Source of the DNA: Actinomycetota bacterium
GTDB lineage: Bacteria; Actinomycetota; Actinomycetes; Actinomycetales; Microbacteriaceae
Assembly (NCBI GenBank): GCA_018268515.1
Contig: JAFDWK010000009.1
Coordinates: forward strand, 1-60,005
Length of the DNA stretch: 60,005 bases
Direction: 5' to 3'
This document shows positions 18,335 through 26,963 of the stretch, piece by piece. Under the pieces are notes generated by a model. It saw nothing but the letters and a program-made list of their open reading frames with translations, did not search any database and was not told the origin of the DNA. A program made the position numbers and the translations under genes. The stretch's first letter is position 1. Every line of letters begins with the position of its first letter.

Positions 18335-19141
18335 AATAGAGATCGGCTGTCCGACGCGCCACAGCTGGGTGATCTGGATGCGGCTGATGGTGCGGCGGTG
18401 CGGGCGTATCGGGTGTTCCAGCGGGATGTGGTGGCGCATCTGGAGGGTGCGGCGTCGTGGGCGGATGGCATGGCTGCGGGCATGCAGATGGCGTCGACGA
18501 TCGTGCAGGTCGTGCATGACATGGTGCGGGATTCGCTGGCGCAGTTGGTGGGGTCGTTGATCTCGTATGCGGCGGAGTTGGTGTTCAGTCTGGGGTTGGC
18601 GACGCCGTTGGTGATCGAGCAGGCGTCGACGCGGGTGTCGGCGTTGGCGGGGCGGTTCGCGAAGAAGATCCCGGATCTGGTTGCCGCGGTCCGCAAGCTG
18701 GGTGAGCTGGTCGAGAAGCTGAAGGTGCTGTTCACACGGTTCGGCGACACGGCCGACAGCCTCCTCAAAGGCGGCAAGCACGGCCCCGACGGTCCCAAGC
18801 ACGGACCGGACGGCGCACCGCCGAAGAAGCCCACGATCGACGAGATCCGCGCGAAGAGCACGCTGACCGATGCGGAGCTCGAGAAGTATCTGCGCAACAG
18901 CGACGAGTACGGCCCTGCGATCGCCGACGAGTTCGCCAGGACGGGCCATCTGCCGGACAACGTGCAGATCCCCAAGGACGCTTCTGTGCTGACACCGGAT
19001 GGCAAGATCGACTGGAGTCAGGTACCAGAGGGAGGGTACGTCCTCGACGGGGCCGGGAACGCGATCAGAGTCCGAAGCACTCGAGGAGTTTCTGGCGCGG
19101 GCGGAACATCACCGCCGCGCCCCTCAGGGCACGGTTCGTAG
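18335..19141 (+). pseudogene. Orphan toxin cassette: start-less duplicate of the toxin gene with a different C-terminus
   Basis: The frame is open from 18335 but has no plausible start: the first GTG, at 18398, lies inside the conserved region and has no ribosome site. The sequence matches residues about 118-275 of the toxin at 16633-17874 almost word for word, including the HGPDGPKHGPDG linker. It then switches to an unrelated tail (PTIDEIRAKSTLTDAELEKY ... GKIDWSQVPEGGYVLDGAG). That tail resembles the lead-in to TNT-type NAD-glycohydrolase domains as I remember them, but it stops before any catalytic part. It fits the orphan-tip modules seen in CDI, Rhs and T7 toxin loci, which can recombine with the intact gene. 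It is probably silent and truncated. Confidence 0.7.
18365..18821 (+). repeat. Direct duplication of the toxin trafficking segment
   Basis: About 455 bases nearly identical to 16984-17460. Both copies begin at CTGGG(C/T)GATCTGGATG and end in the His-Gly-Pro-Asp linker, where the second copy has one repeat fewer. Most differences are synonymous. The homology lies in the same orientation and would allow recombinational swapping of toxin tips. Confidence 0.9.
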
Positions 19142-19205
19142 GCCTGAGCTTGATGGACCGGAGTATCAGTCACGAGCCCGATGGAGCACGCGGTAGGCGC
19201 AGTAG

Positions 19206-19583
19206 ATGGATCATCAGGAATTGCAGTCGCGTGTTCGTGATCTGGTGTCGGATGAGTTCGCGCCGTACCTGTTCGCCTGGGTGGAGGATTCTCAACCGTC
19301 GAGCGTCTTCCTGAGCTTGATCCTGCATGACGATGGGACGGTGACTGCGACGCGTGGGGACCTTCGCAACAAGATCGAACCCTGGCTGGATGAGAATGGT
19401 GCCCCGGTGCGTTTCGCGGATGAGCGTGCCGCCTGCGATTGGGCGTGGCGGGAGATCCAGGCTGCTCGTGCGCTACCCGACGCGCAGAGCGCCGCTGAGA
19501 CGGCACGGACACTCGCGAACGGTGAGCAGAAGCGGATCCAGTGGGAGGATCGGCTGCGACGCTGGGAGCGGGACGGTACGTGA
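19206..19583 (+). CDS. Putative second immunity protein (hypothetical)
   Basis: 125 residues, soluble, acidic in the first half (DLVSDEFAPYLFAWVEDSQPSSVF) and rich in charged residues in the second. I recognise no family. It follows the orphan toxin cassette with a 64-base gap and has the size and composition of an immunity gene retained for the displaced toxin tip. The ATG at 19206 follows a weak GGCGCAGTAG leader. Function is inferred from position only. Confidence 0.6.
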   Translation: MDHQELQSRVRDLVSDEFAPYLFAWVEDSQPSSVFLSLILHDDGTVTATRGDLRNKIEPWLDENGAPVRFADERAACDWAWREIQAARALPDAQSAAETARTLANGEQKRIQWEDRLRRWERDGT

Positions 19584-19661
19584 CGCGGCCGGTCTGCACA
19601 CGCCAGGCTGACCGGCGGGAGTAGTTCGCCGCTGGCGTCGGACCGGCTCCCGTGCAGAAAG

Positions 19662-20147
19662 TCAGCGGCCGGCGTCAGCCAGGTGCCGGGCGGTGTGGCT
19701 GAGCACCTTGACCATCACGCCCTTGCGGCGCAGGGTGGCGACGGTGCGGGTTTCTTCGTCGATGTCGCGGCCGAGCGCGTGAATGTTCGCGACCACGAGC
19801 ACATCGCCGGCGTGCAGCGTGTCGATGAGACGACCGATGCGATCCGTCCAGCTCTCCAGGATGTCGGGTGCCGGGTGGCGGAAGCCGTCGATCGGCACCC
19901 CGAATCGCGTGAGATCGTCACGCTGCTGCACGACCGAGGGCATGCCGTCGCGGGCGACGACGAGGCCGACGAGGCGGGATCCGTCGGGCTTGGCCGACCA
20001 CCAGTTCCGGTTCTGCTGCAGCTCGGTGAAGCACTTGGGGCACTCGGCCGCCGCGTGCGGCAGGTGCAACGGGCTGGTGAGGGCGGCGTCGAGCGTCACG
20101 TCGGCCGTGCCGTCCGCGTCGCCGTGCGCGTGCGTGGTCGCTTCCAT
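19662..20147 (-). CDS. Serine-recombinase-like protein lacking the catalytic serine
   Basis: 161 residues. The C-terminal 100 residues read like the resolvase catalytic fold: LVGLVVARDG first strand, QQRDDLTRFGVPIDGFRH in place of the usual QxxxL region, then LIDTLHAGDVLVVANIHALGRDIDEETRTVATLRRKGVMVKVLS matching the L-x-x-G-D-x-L-x-V-x-x-x-x-R-L-x-R motif. The Y-R-V-S-x-x-Q active-site segment is absent, so strand exchange is unlikely. An ECPKC pair sits near residue 35. The ATG at 20147 has GGAGG at 20156-20160; a longer frame to 20270 overlaps the promoter region of the divergent gene and is not favoured. It lies next to the toxin locus. Confidence 0.65.
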   Translation of the reverse strand: MEATTHAHGDADGTADVTLDAALTSPLHLPHAAAECPKCFTELQQNRNWWSAKPDGSRLVGLVVARDGMPSVVQQRDDLTRFGVPIDGFRHPAPDILESWTDRIGRLIDTLHAGDVLVVANIHALGRDIDEETRTVATLRRKGVMVKVLSHTARHLADAGR

Positions 20148-20268
20148 GTCATCCGCCTCCGTGTCTATTGTGCCTGCTCCCGAGGACACCGAGGTCCCCG
20201 GACGGCCCTCGCCGCCCTGACGCGGAGTACGCTCGCACTGTCCCGCCGCCGCAACTCCGAGGAGAGCC

Positions 20269-21310
20269 ATGCCCGTCGTCGCCGCCTATGCCGCACCGAG
20301 CGAGGGCGCGCCCCTCGTCTCGACCACGATCGAGCGCCGTGAGCCCGGGCCGCTCGACGTCGTGATCGACATCGCCTACGCGGGCATCTGCCACTCCGAC
20401 ATCCACACGGTGCAGGGTGACTGGGGGCCGCAGCACTACCCGCTCGCCCCCGGTCACGAGATCGCAGGCACGGTGGCCGCGATCGGATCCGATGTCACGC
20501 GCTTCGCCGTCGGCGACCGGGTGGGCGTCGGCTGCCTGGTGAACTCCTGCGGCGAATGCGACGCGTGCCTGCGCGGCGAGGAGCAGTACTGCACGGGCGG
20601 ATCCGTCGGCACCTATGGCGCGACCGACCGCGACGGCACGATCACCCAGGGCGGCTACTCGCGCCAGGTCGTCGTCACCGAGGCGTTCGTGCTGCGGATC
20701 CCCGACGCGATCCCGCTCGACCGTGCCGCTCCGCTGCTCTGCGCCGGCATCACCACCTACTCCCCGCTGCGGCACTGGAGCGTCGGCCCCGGCACGCGCG
20801 TCGCCGTCGTCGGCCTGGGCGGGCTCGGACACATGACCGTGCAGATCGCGCACGCCCTGGGGGCCGAGGTCACCGTGCTCTCGCAGTCGCTGCGCAAGAA
20901 GGAAGACGGGATCAAGCTCGGCGCCGACCATTACCTCGCCACGTCGGATCCGGAGACCTTCTCGGCGAACAAGCGCTCCTTCGACGTGATCCTGAACACC
21001 GTCAGCGCCCCGCTGCCGCTGGACGCCTACCTGAACCTGCTCGACACGAACGGGACGATGGTCAGCGTCGGCGCGCCGCCGGAGCCCATGTCGTTCCGCG
21101 CGGGGCTGCTGCTGGGCGGTCGCCGCTCGCTCGCGGGCTCGTCGATCGGGGGGGGTCCGCGAGACCCAGGAGATGCTCGACTTCTGCGCCGAGCACGGCA
21201 TCGCCGCCGAGATCGAGCTCATCGACGCCGTGGGCATCAACGCCGCCTACGCGCGCGTGCTCGCCAGCGACGTGAAGTTCCGCTTCGTGATCGACGCCGC
21301 CACAATCTGA
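20269..21310 (+). pseudogene. NAD(P)-dependent zinc alcohol dehydrogenase, frameshifted
   Basis: A CAD/YahK-type medium-chain alcohol dehydrogenase. Catalytic zinc ligands are C41 (GICHSDIH) and H63 with E64 (GHEIAGTV). Structural zinc cysteines are C94, C97, C100 and C108. The nucleotide fold is [12 protein letters not shown]. After SSIGG the frame is lost: eight G at 21148-21155 where seven would restore the expected [21 protein letters not shown]... ending at TGA 21310. About 50 C-terminal residues are shifted; unshifted, the protein would be near 347 residues and normal. A +1 G in a homopolymer may be a real mutation or a sequencing error. Ribosome site GAGGAGAGCC precedes the ATG. Confidence 0.88.
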
Positions 21311-21333
21311 CGCTCACCCGCTCGCTCAGGACC

Positions 21334-21429
21334 GCGTTTCGTCTCGGTCGTCTGCGGCGTCCTCGCTCAACGACCCCGAAATTGGTCGTTGAGCGAGCAC
21401 CGAGCGGAGCGAGGCGCGAGACGAAACGC
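21334..21429. repeat. Palindromic dispersed element between the dehydrogenase and malate dehydrogenase genes
   Basis: Left arm GCGTTTCGTCTCGGTCG...CTCGCTCAACGA (21334-21373) is mirrored by right arm TCGTTGAGCGAGC...GCGAGACGAAACGC (21386-21429). It lies between convergent genes, so the hairpin may act as a two-way terminator. The same arms recur at 23500-23603, and pieces of them elsewhere in the window. Confidence 0.85.
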
Positions 21430-21444
21430 GGCGCCCTCGACGAG

Positions 21445-22437
21445 TCAGAGCAGGCCGAGCGCGCGGACGGCGTCGCGCTCGGAGACGAGCTCGGCGATCG
21501 AGCGGTCGATGCGCTCACGCGCCCAGGCGTCGGGATCCAGCCCCTCGACGATCCGCCACTCGCCGTCGACCGCGCGCACCGGGAACGAACTGATCAGTCC
21601 CTCCGGCACGCCGTACTCGCCGTGCGAGACCACGGCCGCGCTGGTGCGGCGTTCGCCGGTGCCGAGCGCCCAGTCGCGCACGTGATCGATCGTCGCGCTC
21701 GCCGCGGACGCCACCGAGGAGGATCCGCGCACCTGGATGATCTCGGCGCCGCGCTTCGCGACCCTCGGGATGAACGTGCTCTCGAGCCACGCGCGCACAT
21801 CGCCGGTCTGTGCGGCGAGGGCTTCCGGCACGGGACGGCCGGCGATGGTCGCATGGGCGACATCGGGGAACTGCGTCGCGGAGTGGTTGCCCCAGATCGT
21901 GACACCGGCGATGTCGGCCACCGGGGCATCGAGCGCCGCCGCGAGCTGACCGCGGGCGCGGTTCTCATCGAGCCGGGTGAGCGCACTGAACCGCTCCGCC
22001 GGCACACCGTCGGCGGAGGCCGCCGCGATGAGCGCGTTCGTGTTGGCGGGGTTGCCGACCACCGTCACCCGGATCCCGGATCCGGCATGCGCGGCGATCG
22101 CGGATCCGGCGGATGCGAAGATCGCGCCGTTCGCGGCGAGCAGGTCGCCGCGCTCCATGCCCGGACCGCGCGGGCGCGCGCCGACGAGCAGCGCGTGGTC
22201 GGCGCCGTCGAAGCCCACGGCAGGATCGTCGGTCACCTCGACGTGCTCGAGCAGCCCGAAGGCACCGTCCTGCAGCTCGAGCGCGGCACCCTCGGCCGCG
22301 GCGAGACCCGCGGGGATCTCGAGCAGTCGCAGTCGCACCTTCTCGTCGGGGCCGAGCATGTCGCCGGCCGCGATCCGGAACAGCAGCGCGTAGCCGATCT
22401 GCCCTCCGGCGCCGGTCAGAGTCACCGTGGTGGTCAC
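21445..22437 (-). CDS. mdh: Malate dehydrogenase
   Basis: A 330-residue NAD-dependent malate dehydrogenase of the long bacterial/cytosolic type, interconverting malate and oxaloacetate in the TCA cycle. It has the N-terminal NAD fold [34 protein letters not shown] (substrate Arg loop), [11 protein letters not shown], the LTRLDENRA catalytic Asp segment and the [12 protein letters not shown] catalytic His motif. The length is exactly typical. The ATG at 22437 on the minus strand is followed by a normal start; the gene is monocistronic between a palindromic element and a divergent metalloprotease gene. Cytoplasmic. Confidence 0.97.
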   Translation of the reverse strand: MTTTVTLTGAGGQIGYALLFRIAAGDMLGPDEKVRLRLLEIPAGLAAAEGAALELQDGAFGLLEHVEVTDDPAVGFDGADHALLVGARPRGPGMERGDLLAANGAIFASAGSAIAAHAGSGIRVTVVGNPANTNALIAAASADGVPAERFSALTRLDENRARGQLAAALDAPVADIAGVTIWGNHSATQFPDVAHATIAGRPVPEALAAQTGDVRAWLESTFIPRVAKRGAEIIQVRGSSSVASAASATIDHVRDWALGTGERRTSAAVVSHGEYGVPEGLISSFPVRAVDGEWRIVEGLDPDAWARERIDRSIAELVSERDAVRALGLL

Positions 22438-22523
22438 CGTTCCGCTCCCTTCGGCCGCTGGCGCGACGCACAGTGCGAGCCTATGCCTCGCCGTCGGGGC
22501 GCGGACCGTGGAAAACTGTGCTC

Positions 22524-23423
22524 ATGACGTTCAACCCGGATGCCGATGTCTCGGACAACAACGTGCAACGACGTGGTCGTGGCGGGCGCACCGCGGCGAT
22601 CGCCGGAGGCGGCGTCGTCGGACTCGGCGCGGTCGTGGTGCTGCTCATCAGCGCGTTCACGGGCGTCGACCTCACCGGCTTCCTCGGCGGCGGAACGGAT
22701 CCCTCGCAGAGTCAGCAGCAGGGCACGGCCACCGGATCCACGGACGGCGTCGTGCAGAACTGCAAGACCGGCGCCGATGCGAACAACTCCGTGGACTGCC
22801 GCGTCGCGTCCGCCAGGCTCGTGCTCAACCAGTACTGGGCCAAGCACGTGAAGGGCTACGTGGCGCCGGGGCAGGTCAGCGTGGACGGGTCGACCCCGAC
22901 GCCGTGCGGCACGGCGTCGAACGACGTGGGCCCGTTCTACTGCCCGTCGGATCAGACGGTCTACATCGACCCGACGTTCTTCCAGCTGCTCAAGCAGCAG
23001 TTCGGCGCCGAGGCCGGCGACCTCGCCCAGATCTACGTCGTGGCGCACGAGTACGGGCACCACATCCAGAACATCACCGGCACGATGACGAAGTACCCCA
23101 ACAACGGCACGGGGCCCACGAGCAACGGCGTGCGCACCGAGCTGCAGGCCGACTGCTATGCGGGTGCGTTCATCGCCGACATGACCGCCCAGAAGGACAA
23201 GAACGGCGTCGCCTATATGAAGAAGCCGACCGACGCGCAGATCAAGGATGCGCTGAACGCGGCCGCGGCCGTCGGCGACGACCACATCCAGCAGCAGTCC
23301 GCGGGCTACACGAACCCGGAGAGCTGGACGCACGGATCCAGCACGCAGCGCGACTACTGGTTCGCGAACGGCTACAAGAACGGCCTCGGCCAGTGCGACA
23401 CGTTCGCGGTGGCGACGCCGTAG
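22524..23423 (+). CDS. Neutral zinc metallopeptidase (YpfJ/KPN_02809 family), membrane-anchored
   Basis: 299 residues. A short cytoplasmic basic segment ([12 protein letters not shown]) precedes one membrane helix at about residues 24-48; the rest is extracytoplasmic. The zinc-binding HExxH is HEYGHH with H175, E176 and H179, and the third-ligand region [11 protein letters not shown] follows about 30 residues later. [13 protein letters not shown] and the length agree with the putative neutral zinc metallopeptidase family, whose substrates are unknown. The ATG at 22524 lacks a strong ribosome site, but the upstream frame is out of the conserved region. Confidence 0.93.
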   Translation: MTFNPDADVSDNNVQRRGRGGRTAAIAGGGVVGLGAVVVLLISAFTGVDLTGFLGGGTDPSQSQQQGTATGSTDGVVQNCKTGADANNSVDCRVASARLVLNQYWAKHVKGYVAPGQVSVDGSTPTPCGTASNDVGPFYCPSDQTVYIDPTFFQLLKQQFGAEAGDLAQIYVVAHEYGHHIQNITGTMTKYPNNGTGPTSNGVRTELQADCYAGAFIADMTAQKDKNGVAYMKKPTDAQIKDALNAAAAVGDDHIQQQSAGYTNPESWTHGSSTQRDYWFANGYKNGLGQCDTFAVATP

Positions 23424-23443
23424 CAGCGCTGCCTCACAGGGGC

Positions 23444-23603
23444 TCGTTGAGCGAGCACCCCCACCCCGGGGTCGTTGAGCGAGCACCCCCACCCCGGGGT
23501 CGTTGAGCGAGCACCGAGCGCAGCGAGGAGCGAGACGAAACGCCGCACCCTCGCGAGGTCACCGCGTTTCGTCTCGGTCGGCTCCGCCGTCCTCGCTCAA
23601 CGA
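23444..23603. repeat. 28-bp tandem repeat fused to a palindromic element
   Basis: Two exact copies of a 28-base unit starting TCGTTGAGCGAGCACCCCC lie at 23444-23471 and 23472-23499. A third begins at 23500 and continues instead into the palindromic element. The element's arms are 23500-23543 and 23564-23603 with a 20-base loop. It lies between convergent genes. The unit repeats the arm end of the palindrome, suggesting the tandem array grew from it. Confidence 0.9.
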
Positions 23604-23635
23604 ACCCAGGGGGAGAGCATCGGTGCTTGCTCGCG

Positions 23636-25375
23636 TCAGGCCCGCATCGCCCGCATCAGCGTGCGCAGCAGCGCGAGCACGCCGCCCTGCGCGCGGAACC
23701 GGGTCAGGCCCTCGCTCACCTCGGCCGCGGTGCGGGACGACGCGAACCACGGCGGCTTCGGCAGGATCGTGAACCGTCCGCCGTCCCGCACGATCGACAC
23801 GGACCGCGGGAACGGCCGGAACGGTCCGCGCACGACCGAGCGCTCGACGTCGGCCAGCAGCAGGGCGTTGTGCACGACGCCGATCCCGCTGCCCACCTCC
23901 GCGAGCGTGTTGCCCGGGAACGCGCCCCAGGTCACGGTGGGGGTGATGAAGCCGAACGCGGTCCAGGTGTTGATCGCGATGGATCCGTAGTGCAGCGCGG
24001 TGATCGCCCGTTCGAAGCCGGCGCCGAGCTGTGCCTGCGTGGCCGGGTCGATCAGCACGTTCGCGCCGAGCGTGCCCTGCAGCTTCTCGTTCGCGTGCGT
24101 GACGGCCGCGTCCAGGAACGCCTGGCCGGTGCCGGGCAGCTGCTCGACGCCCAGCACGGGGGCGAAGTACTCGGTCTGCTCCAGCGCGGTGGCGTCCTCG
24201 CCCTCGCCGACCTCGACGAGCAGCCGATCCGCGAGCACGAGGGCGTCGGGATACGCTTCGGCGGCCTGCGCCATCCGCTCGTCGGAGCGCGGGTACCAGA
24301 TGGGCCGCTCGGGCGCGAGGGCGTAGGCGCGGCGCAGCTCGATGAGGAACTGGTCCTTCTGCGCCCAGTCGGAGGAGAGGATCACGACCTGTCCGGCGAT
24401 GCAGTTGTGGCCGGCGTTCTGCAGCCGCATGGTGGCGACATGCTCGGCCTGGAAGCGCAGATCCTCGGCGCTCCACTCGCCTGGCACGATGATGATCGGG
24501 GAGACGCCGCCGAGCTCGGCGGTGATCGGCTTGGTCAGCCGCGGCCGGTTCTCGCGCTTGCGGCGCTTGGTCTGACCGGATCCGGTGCCGCTGGCGGGGC
24601 CCCACACGATCGCGTCGAAGGTCGGGGCGGATCCGGTGATGTGCACATGCGCGAACGCATCGTGCCCGGTGAGGTAGGCGCCGACGGCGCCCGCGCCGCG
24701 CACGATCCGCAGGAACCCCGCGGCGATGAGCGGTGCGAGAGCCTTCTCGAACACGGGCACCAGCGCGTCCTGCGTGGGGTTGACCTTGAGCAGCACCACG
24801 CGGTCGTGAGCGAGCAGCTCGTAGAGCACGTCGAGCACGGGGATCGAGGTGATGTTGCCGGCTCCGAGCACGAGGCCGATGCCGCCGTCGCCGGCCGCCG
24901 GGGTGCGCTGCGCGAGACCCGCGCGTGCCCTGGCATCACCCGGCGTGACACCCGGGGCGAGCCACACCTCGCCGGTGAATCCGGAGAGCAGCAGTTTGTC
25001 GATGCCGACGAGCGGGAACGTGTGCACGCGGGTCTGCCCGCTCGCGGTGCGGTCGATCGTGAGCTGGTCGAGCGGGTTGCGGCCGTGCGCGATCCGGTCC
25101 AGCGTCTCGATGTAGGCGTCGAGGGCGCCGAGCGTCGCGTACGGCCCGCTCAGCCACTCCTCGCCGCGCAGCGGGTGGTCGTCGCTCAGCTGCTTCGACC
25201 GCACTGCCGTGCGCGCCCACGCCCGGGCGTTCGCGGCGACCGTGCGCCGCACGCCGCGCAGCAGCGTGACGCGCTGGCCGACGGTGAGCGCGGACCAGGC
25301 CGTGGATCCCCTCTCCAGATCGGCGATGGCGCTCTCGATCGGGGCGCGGACGTCGTCGGCGAGGGTGTCGGGCAT
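23636..25375 (-). CDS. Aldehyde dehydrogenase family protein
   Basis: 579 residues, longer than standard aldehyde dehydrogenases (about 480-500). The fold is recognisable: VLLKVNPTQ with the cofactor Lys, HITGSAPTFD in place of FTGS, ELGGVSPIIIVP with the general-base Glu, and AGHNCIAGQ with the catalytic Cys, then QTEYFAPVLGV. A long N-terminal segment and a C-terminal extension (RPFPRSVSIVRDGGRFTILPKPPWFASSRTAAEV) are characteristic of an actinobacterial subfamily of unknown substrate. Oxidises an aldehyde with NAD(P). Cytoplasmic, apparently a single gene; 58 bases separate it from the transporter gene upstream. Confidence 0.9.
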   Translation of the reverse strand: MPDTLADDVRAPIESAIADLERGSTAWSALTVGQRVTLLRGVRRTVAANARAWARTAVRSKQLSDDHPLRGEEWLSGPYATLGALDAYIETLDRIAHGRNPLDQLTIDRTASGQTRVHTFPLVGIDKLLLSGFTGEVWLAPGVTPGDARARAGLAQRTPAAGDGGIGLVLGAGNITSIPVLDVLYELLAHDRVVLLKVNPTQDALVPVFEKALAPLIAAGFLRIVRGAGAVGAYLTGHDAFAHVHITGSAPTFDAIVWGPASGTGSGQTKRRKRENRPRLTKPITAELGGVSPIIIVPGEWSAEDLRFQAEHVATMRLQNAGHNCIAGQVVILSSDWAQKDQFLIELRRAYALAPERPIWYPRSDERMAQAAEAYPDALVLADRLLVEVGEGEDATALEQTEYFAPVLGVEQLPGTGQAFLDAAVTHANEKLQGTLGANVLIDPATQAQLGAGFERAITALHYGSIAINTWTAFGFITPTVTWGAFPGNTLAEVGSGIGVVHNALLLADVERSVVRGPFRPFPRSVSIVRDGGRFTILPKPPWFASSRTAAEVSEGLTRFRAQGGVLALLRTLMRAMRA

Positions 25376-25433
25376 CGGGATCTCCTTCGGCGCGGTCTGG
25401 TCTCAGGGTACGCGCTCGGTGTGGGACCGAGTC

Positions 25434-26852
25434 TCAGCGATCGGAGCCGTCGGTGCCCTCCTCCACCGCGACGCCGGCGTGGGCGGTGCCGTCGATGTCG
25501 CTGCGGCCCAGCCGGTAGCGCGCCAGCGTGAGCAGGCTCAGCAGCATGAGCACGGCCGGCACGACACTGAAGATGAGCACGATGCCCGTCACGGCGCTCC
25601 CCGGCTGCACGACCGTGCTCGCGTCGCCCGCGGTGCGGGAGATGTAGCCGGTGATCGCCAGGACCACGGCGACGATGGTGGTGCCCAGCGCGAAGCCGAC
25701 GGTCTCCGATGCCGTCCACATGCCGGTGAAGGTGCCGGCGTTGCCCGGGCCGCTGTCTCGCTCGTCGTGCGAGATCACATCCGGCAGCATCGCCATCGGC
25801 AGCGCCTGCATGCCCGCGTAGGCGACGCCCGCCATGCCGACCGAGGCATAGATCCAGGATCCGGGCAGCCACAAGGCCAGCACGATCGAGGCGGAGGCGA
25901 CCAGGAAGATCGTCGAGGAGATCCGGAATGCGCGCTCCTTGCCGATCCGCCGCGACAGCCGCTCCCAGCCCGGGGTGGCGATGACCGCGGGGGCGACGAG
26001 GGCGACGAACAGCAGCGTCACGGCGCTCTCGGAGCGCATCACCCAGGTCGCCACGTACTGCGCCCCGGCGAGCATGGTGCCGGTGGCGAGCGCCTGCAGC
26101 AGGTAGGTGCCCAGCAGCGCGCGGAACGGCTGCGAGCGGCGCACGGCGGCGAAGCCCGCGGCGTACTGCGCGCGGATCCCGACGTGCTCGACGGATGCCG
26201 GGGCGGCCACCGCGTCGTCGGCCGTGCGGGCGGCGATGAGCATGCCGACGCCGATCACGATCCCCGCGACCACGCCCATCACGAGGTAGCCGGTGACCGG
26301 ATCGCCGGTGATCCGGCGCAGCTCGGGCCCTCCGCCGCCGAACAGCAGGATCGTGACCGTGAGCACGATCACCCGCCAGCTCAGCAGCCGGGTGCGCTCG
26401 TCGTAGCTCGAGGTGAGCTCGGCGGGCAGGGCGATGTAGGGCACCTGGAACAGGCTGAACGACGTAGCGGTGGCGAGGAACGCCACCAGCACGCAGATCA
26501 CACCCGCCACGGGGCCGAACGCGGGCGGCACCGCGAAGGTGAGGGCGAAGAACACCGGCAGCGTGAATGCCCCGATCAGCATGAAGCGCTTGCGGCTGCC
26601 GGTGCGGATGAGGCTGCGGTCGGACCACGCGCCGATCACCGGGTCGATCACGACGTCCCAGATCTTCGCGAGGGTGACGATCGTGCCGGCGAGGATCGCG
26701 GCCACGCCGAGGTTGTCGGTGAGGAAGTACGCCAGCACCAGCCCGGGCAGGGTGGCGAAGCCGCCCGTGCCCAGGGACCCGGTCGCGTAACGGGCGACCG
26801 TGCGGACGGGAAGGCGCGTGGGGGCTCGTTCAGCGCGAGCGGCGGTGCTCAT
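25434..26852 (-). CDS. MFS transporter, glycoside-pentoside-hexuronide (GPH) type
   Basis: 472 residues with about twelve hydrophobic helices. The N-terminal DNLGVAAILAGTIVTLAKIWDVVIDPVIGAWSDR segment is the GPH/MelB-family signature (DP-x-x-G-x-x-x-D), and SRKRFMLIG follows. The family uses cation symport for sugars or related solutes; this protein's substrate is not apparent. The tail (IDGTAHAGVAVEEGTDGSDR) is acidic and hydrophilic. It is followed on the same strand by the aldehyde dehydrogenase gene, but 58 bases apart, so co-transcription is uncertain. The upstream side carries a fragment of the dispersed repeat. Confidence 0.9.
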   Translation of the reverse strand: MSTAARAERAPTRLPVRTVARYATGSLGTGGFATLPGLVLAYFLTDNLGVAAILAGTIVTLAKIWDVVIDPVIGAWSDRSLIRTGSRKRFMLIGAFTLPVFFALTFAVPPAFGPVAGVICVLVAFLATATSFSLFQVPYIALPAELTSSYDERTRLLSWRVIVLTVTILLFGGGGPELRRITGDPVTGYLVMGVVAGIVIGVGMLIAARTADDAVAAPASVEHVGIRAQYAAGFAAVRRSQPFRALLGTYLLQALATGTMLAGAQYVATWVMRSESAVTLLFVALVAPAVIATPGWERLSRRIGKERAFRISSTIFLVASASIVLALWLPGSWIYASVGMAGVAYAGMQALPMAMLPDVISHDERDSGPGNAGTFTGMWTASETVGFALGTTIVAVVLAITGYISRTAGDASTVVQPGSAVTGIVLIFSVVPAVLMLLSLLTLARYRLGRSDIDGTAHAGVAVEEGTDGSDR

Positions 26853-26876
26853 GCGCGCCAGTGTATCGGCGTCCTT

Positions 26877-26935
26877 CGTCTCGCTCCGCTCGCTCAGGAA
26901 CCGGTGAGGGGCTCGCTCAGGAACCGGTGAGGGGC
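26877..26935. repeat. Fragment of the dispersed element with a short tandem duplication
   Basis: TCGTCTCGCTCCGCTCGCTCAGGAACCGG contains the arm end of the palindromic family. It is followed by a repeat of GGCTCGCTCAGGAACCGGTGAGG. It sits between the transporter start and the mycoredoxin stop, with no coding potential. Confidence 0.65.
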
Positions 26936-26963
26936 GCCCGGGGGCCGGCGGTGAGAGCGCGTG

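Noticed and set aside
20269-22527. A 752-residue fusion of the alcohol dehydrogenase with downstream sequence
   Set aside because: The part after about residue 295 is antisense to malate dehydrogenase and follows a one-base frameshift; it is not a real fusion.
23444-23603. Short repeats considered as a CRISPR array
   Set aside because: Units are directly adjacent with no spacers, there are only two full copies, and no cas gene is present.
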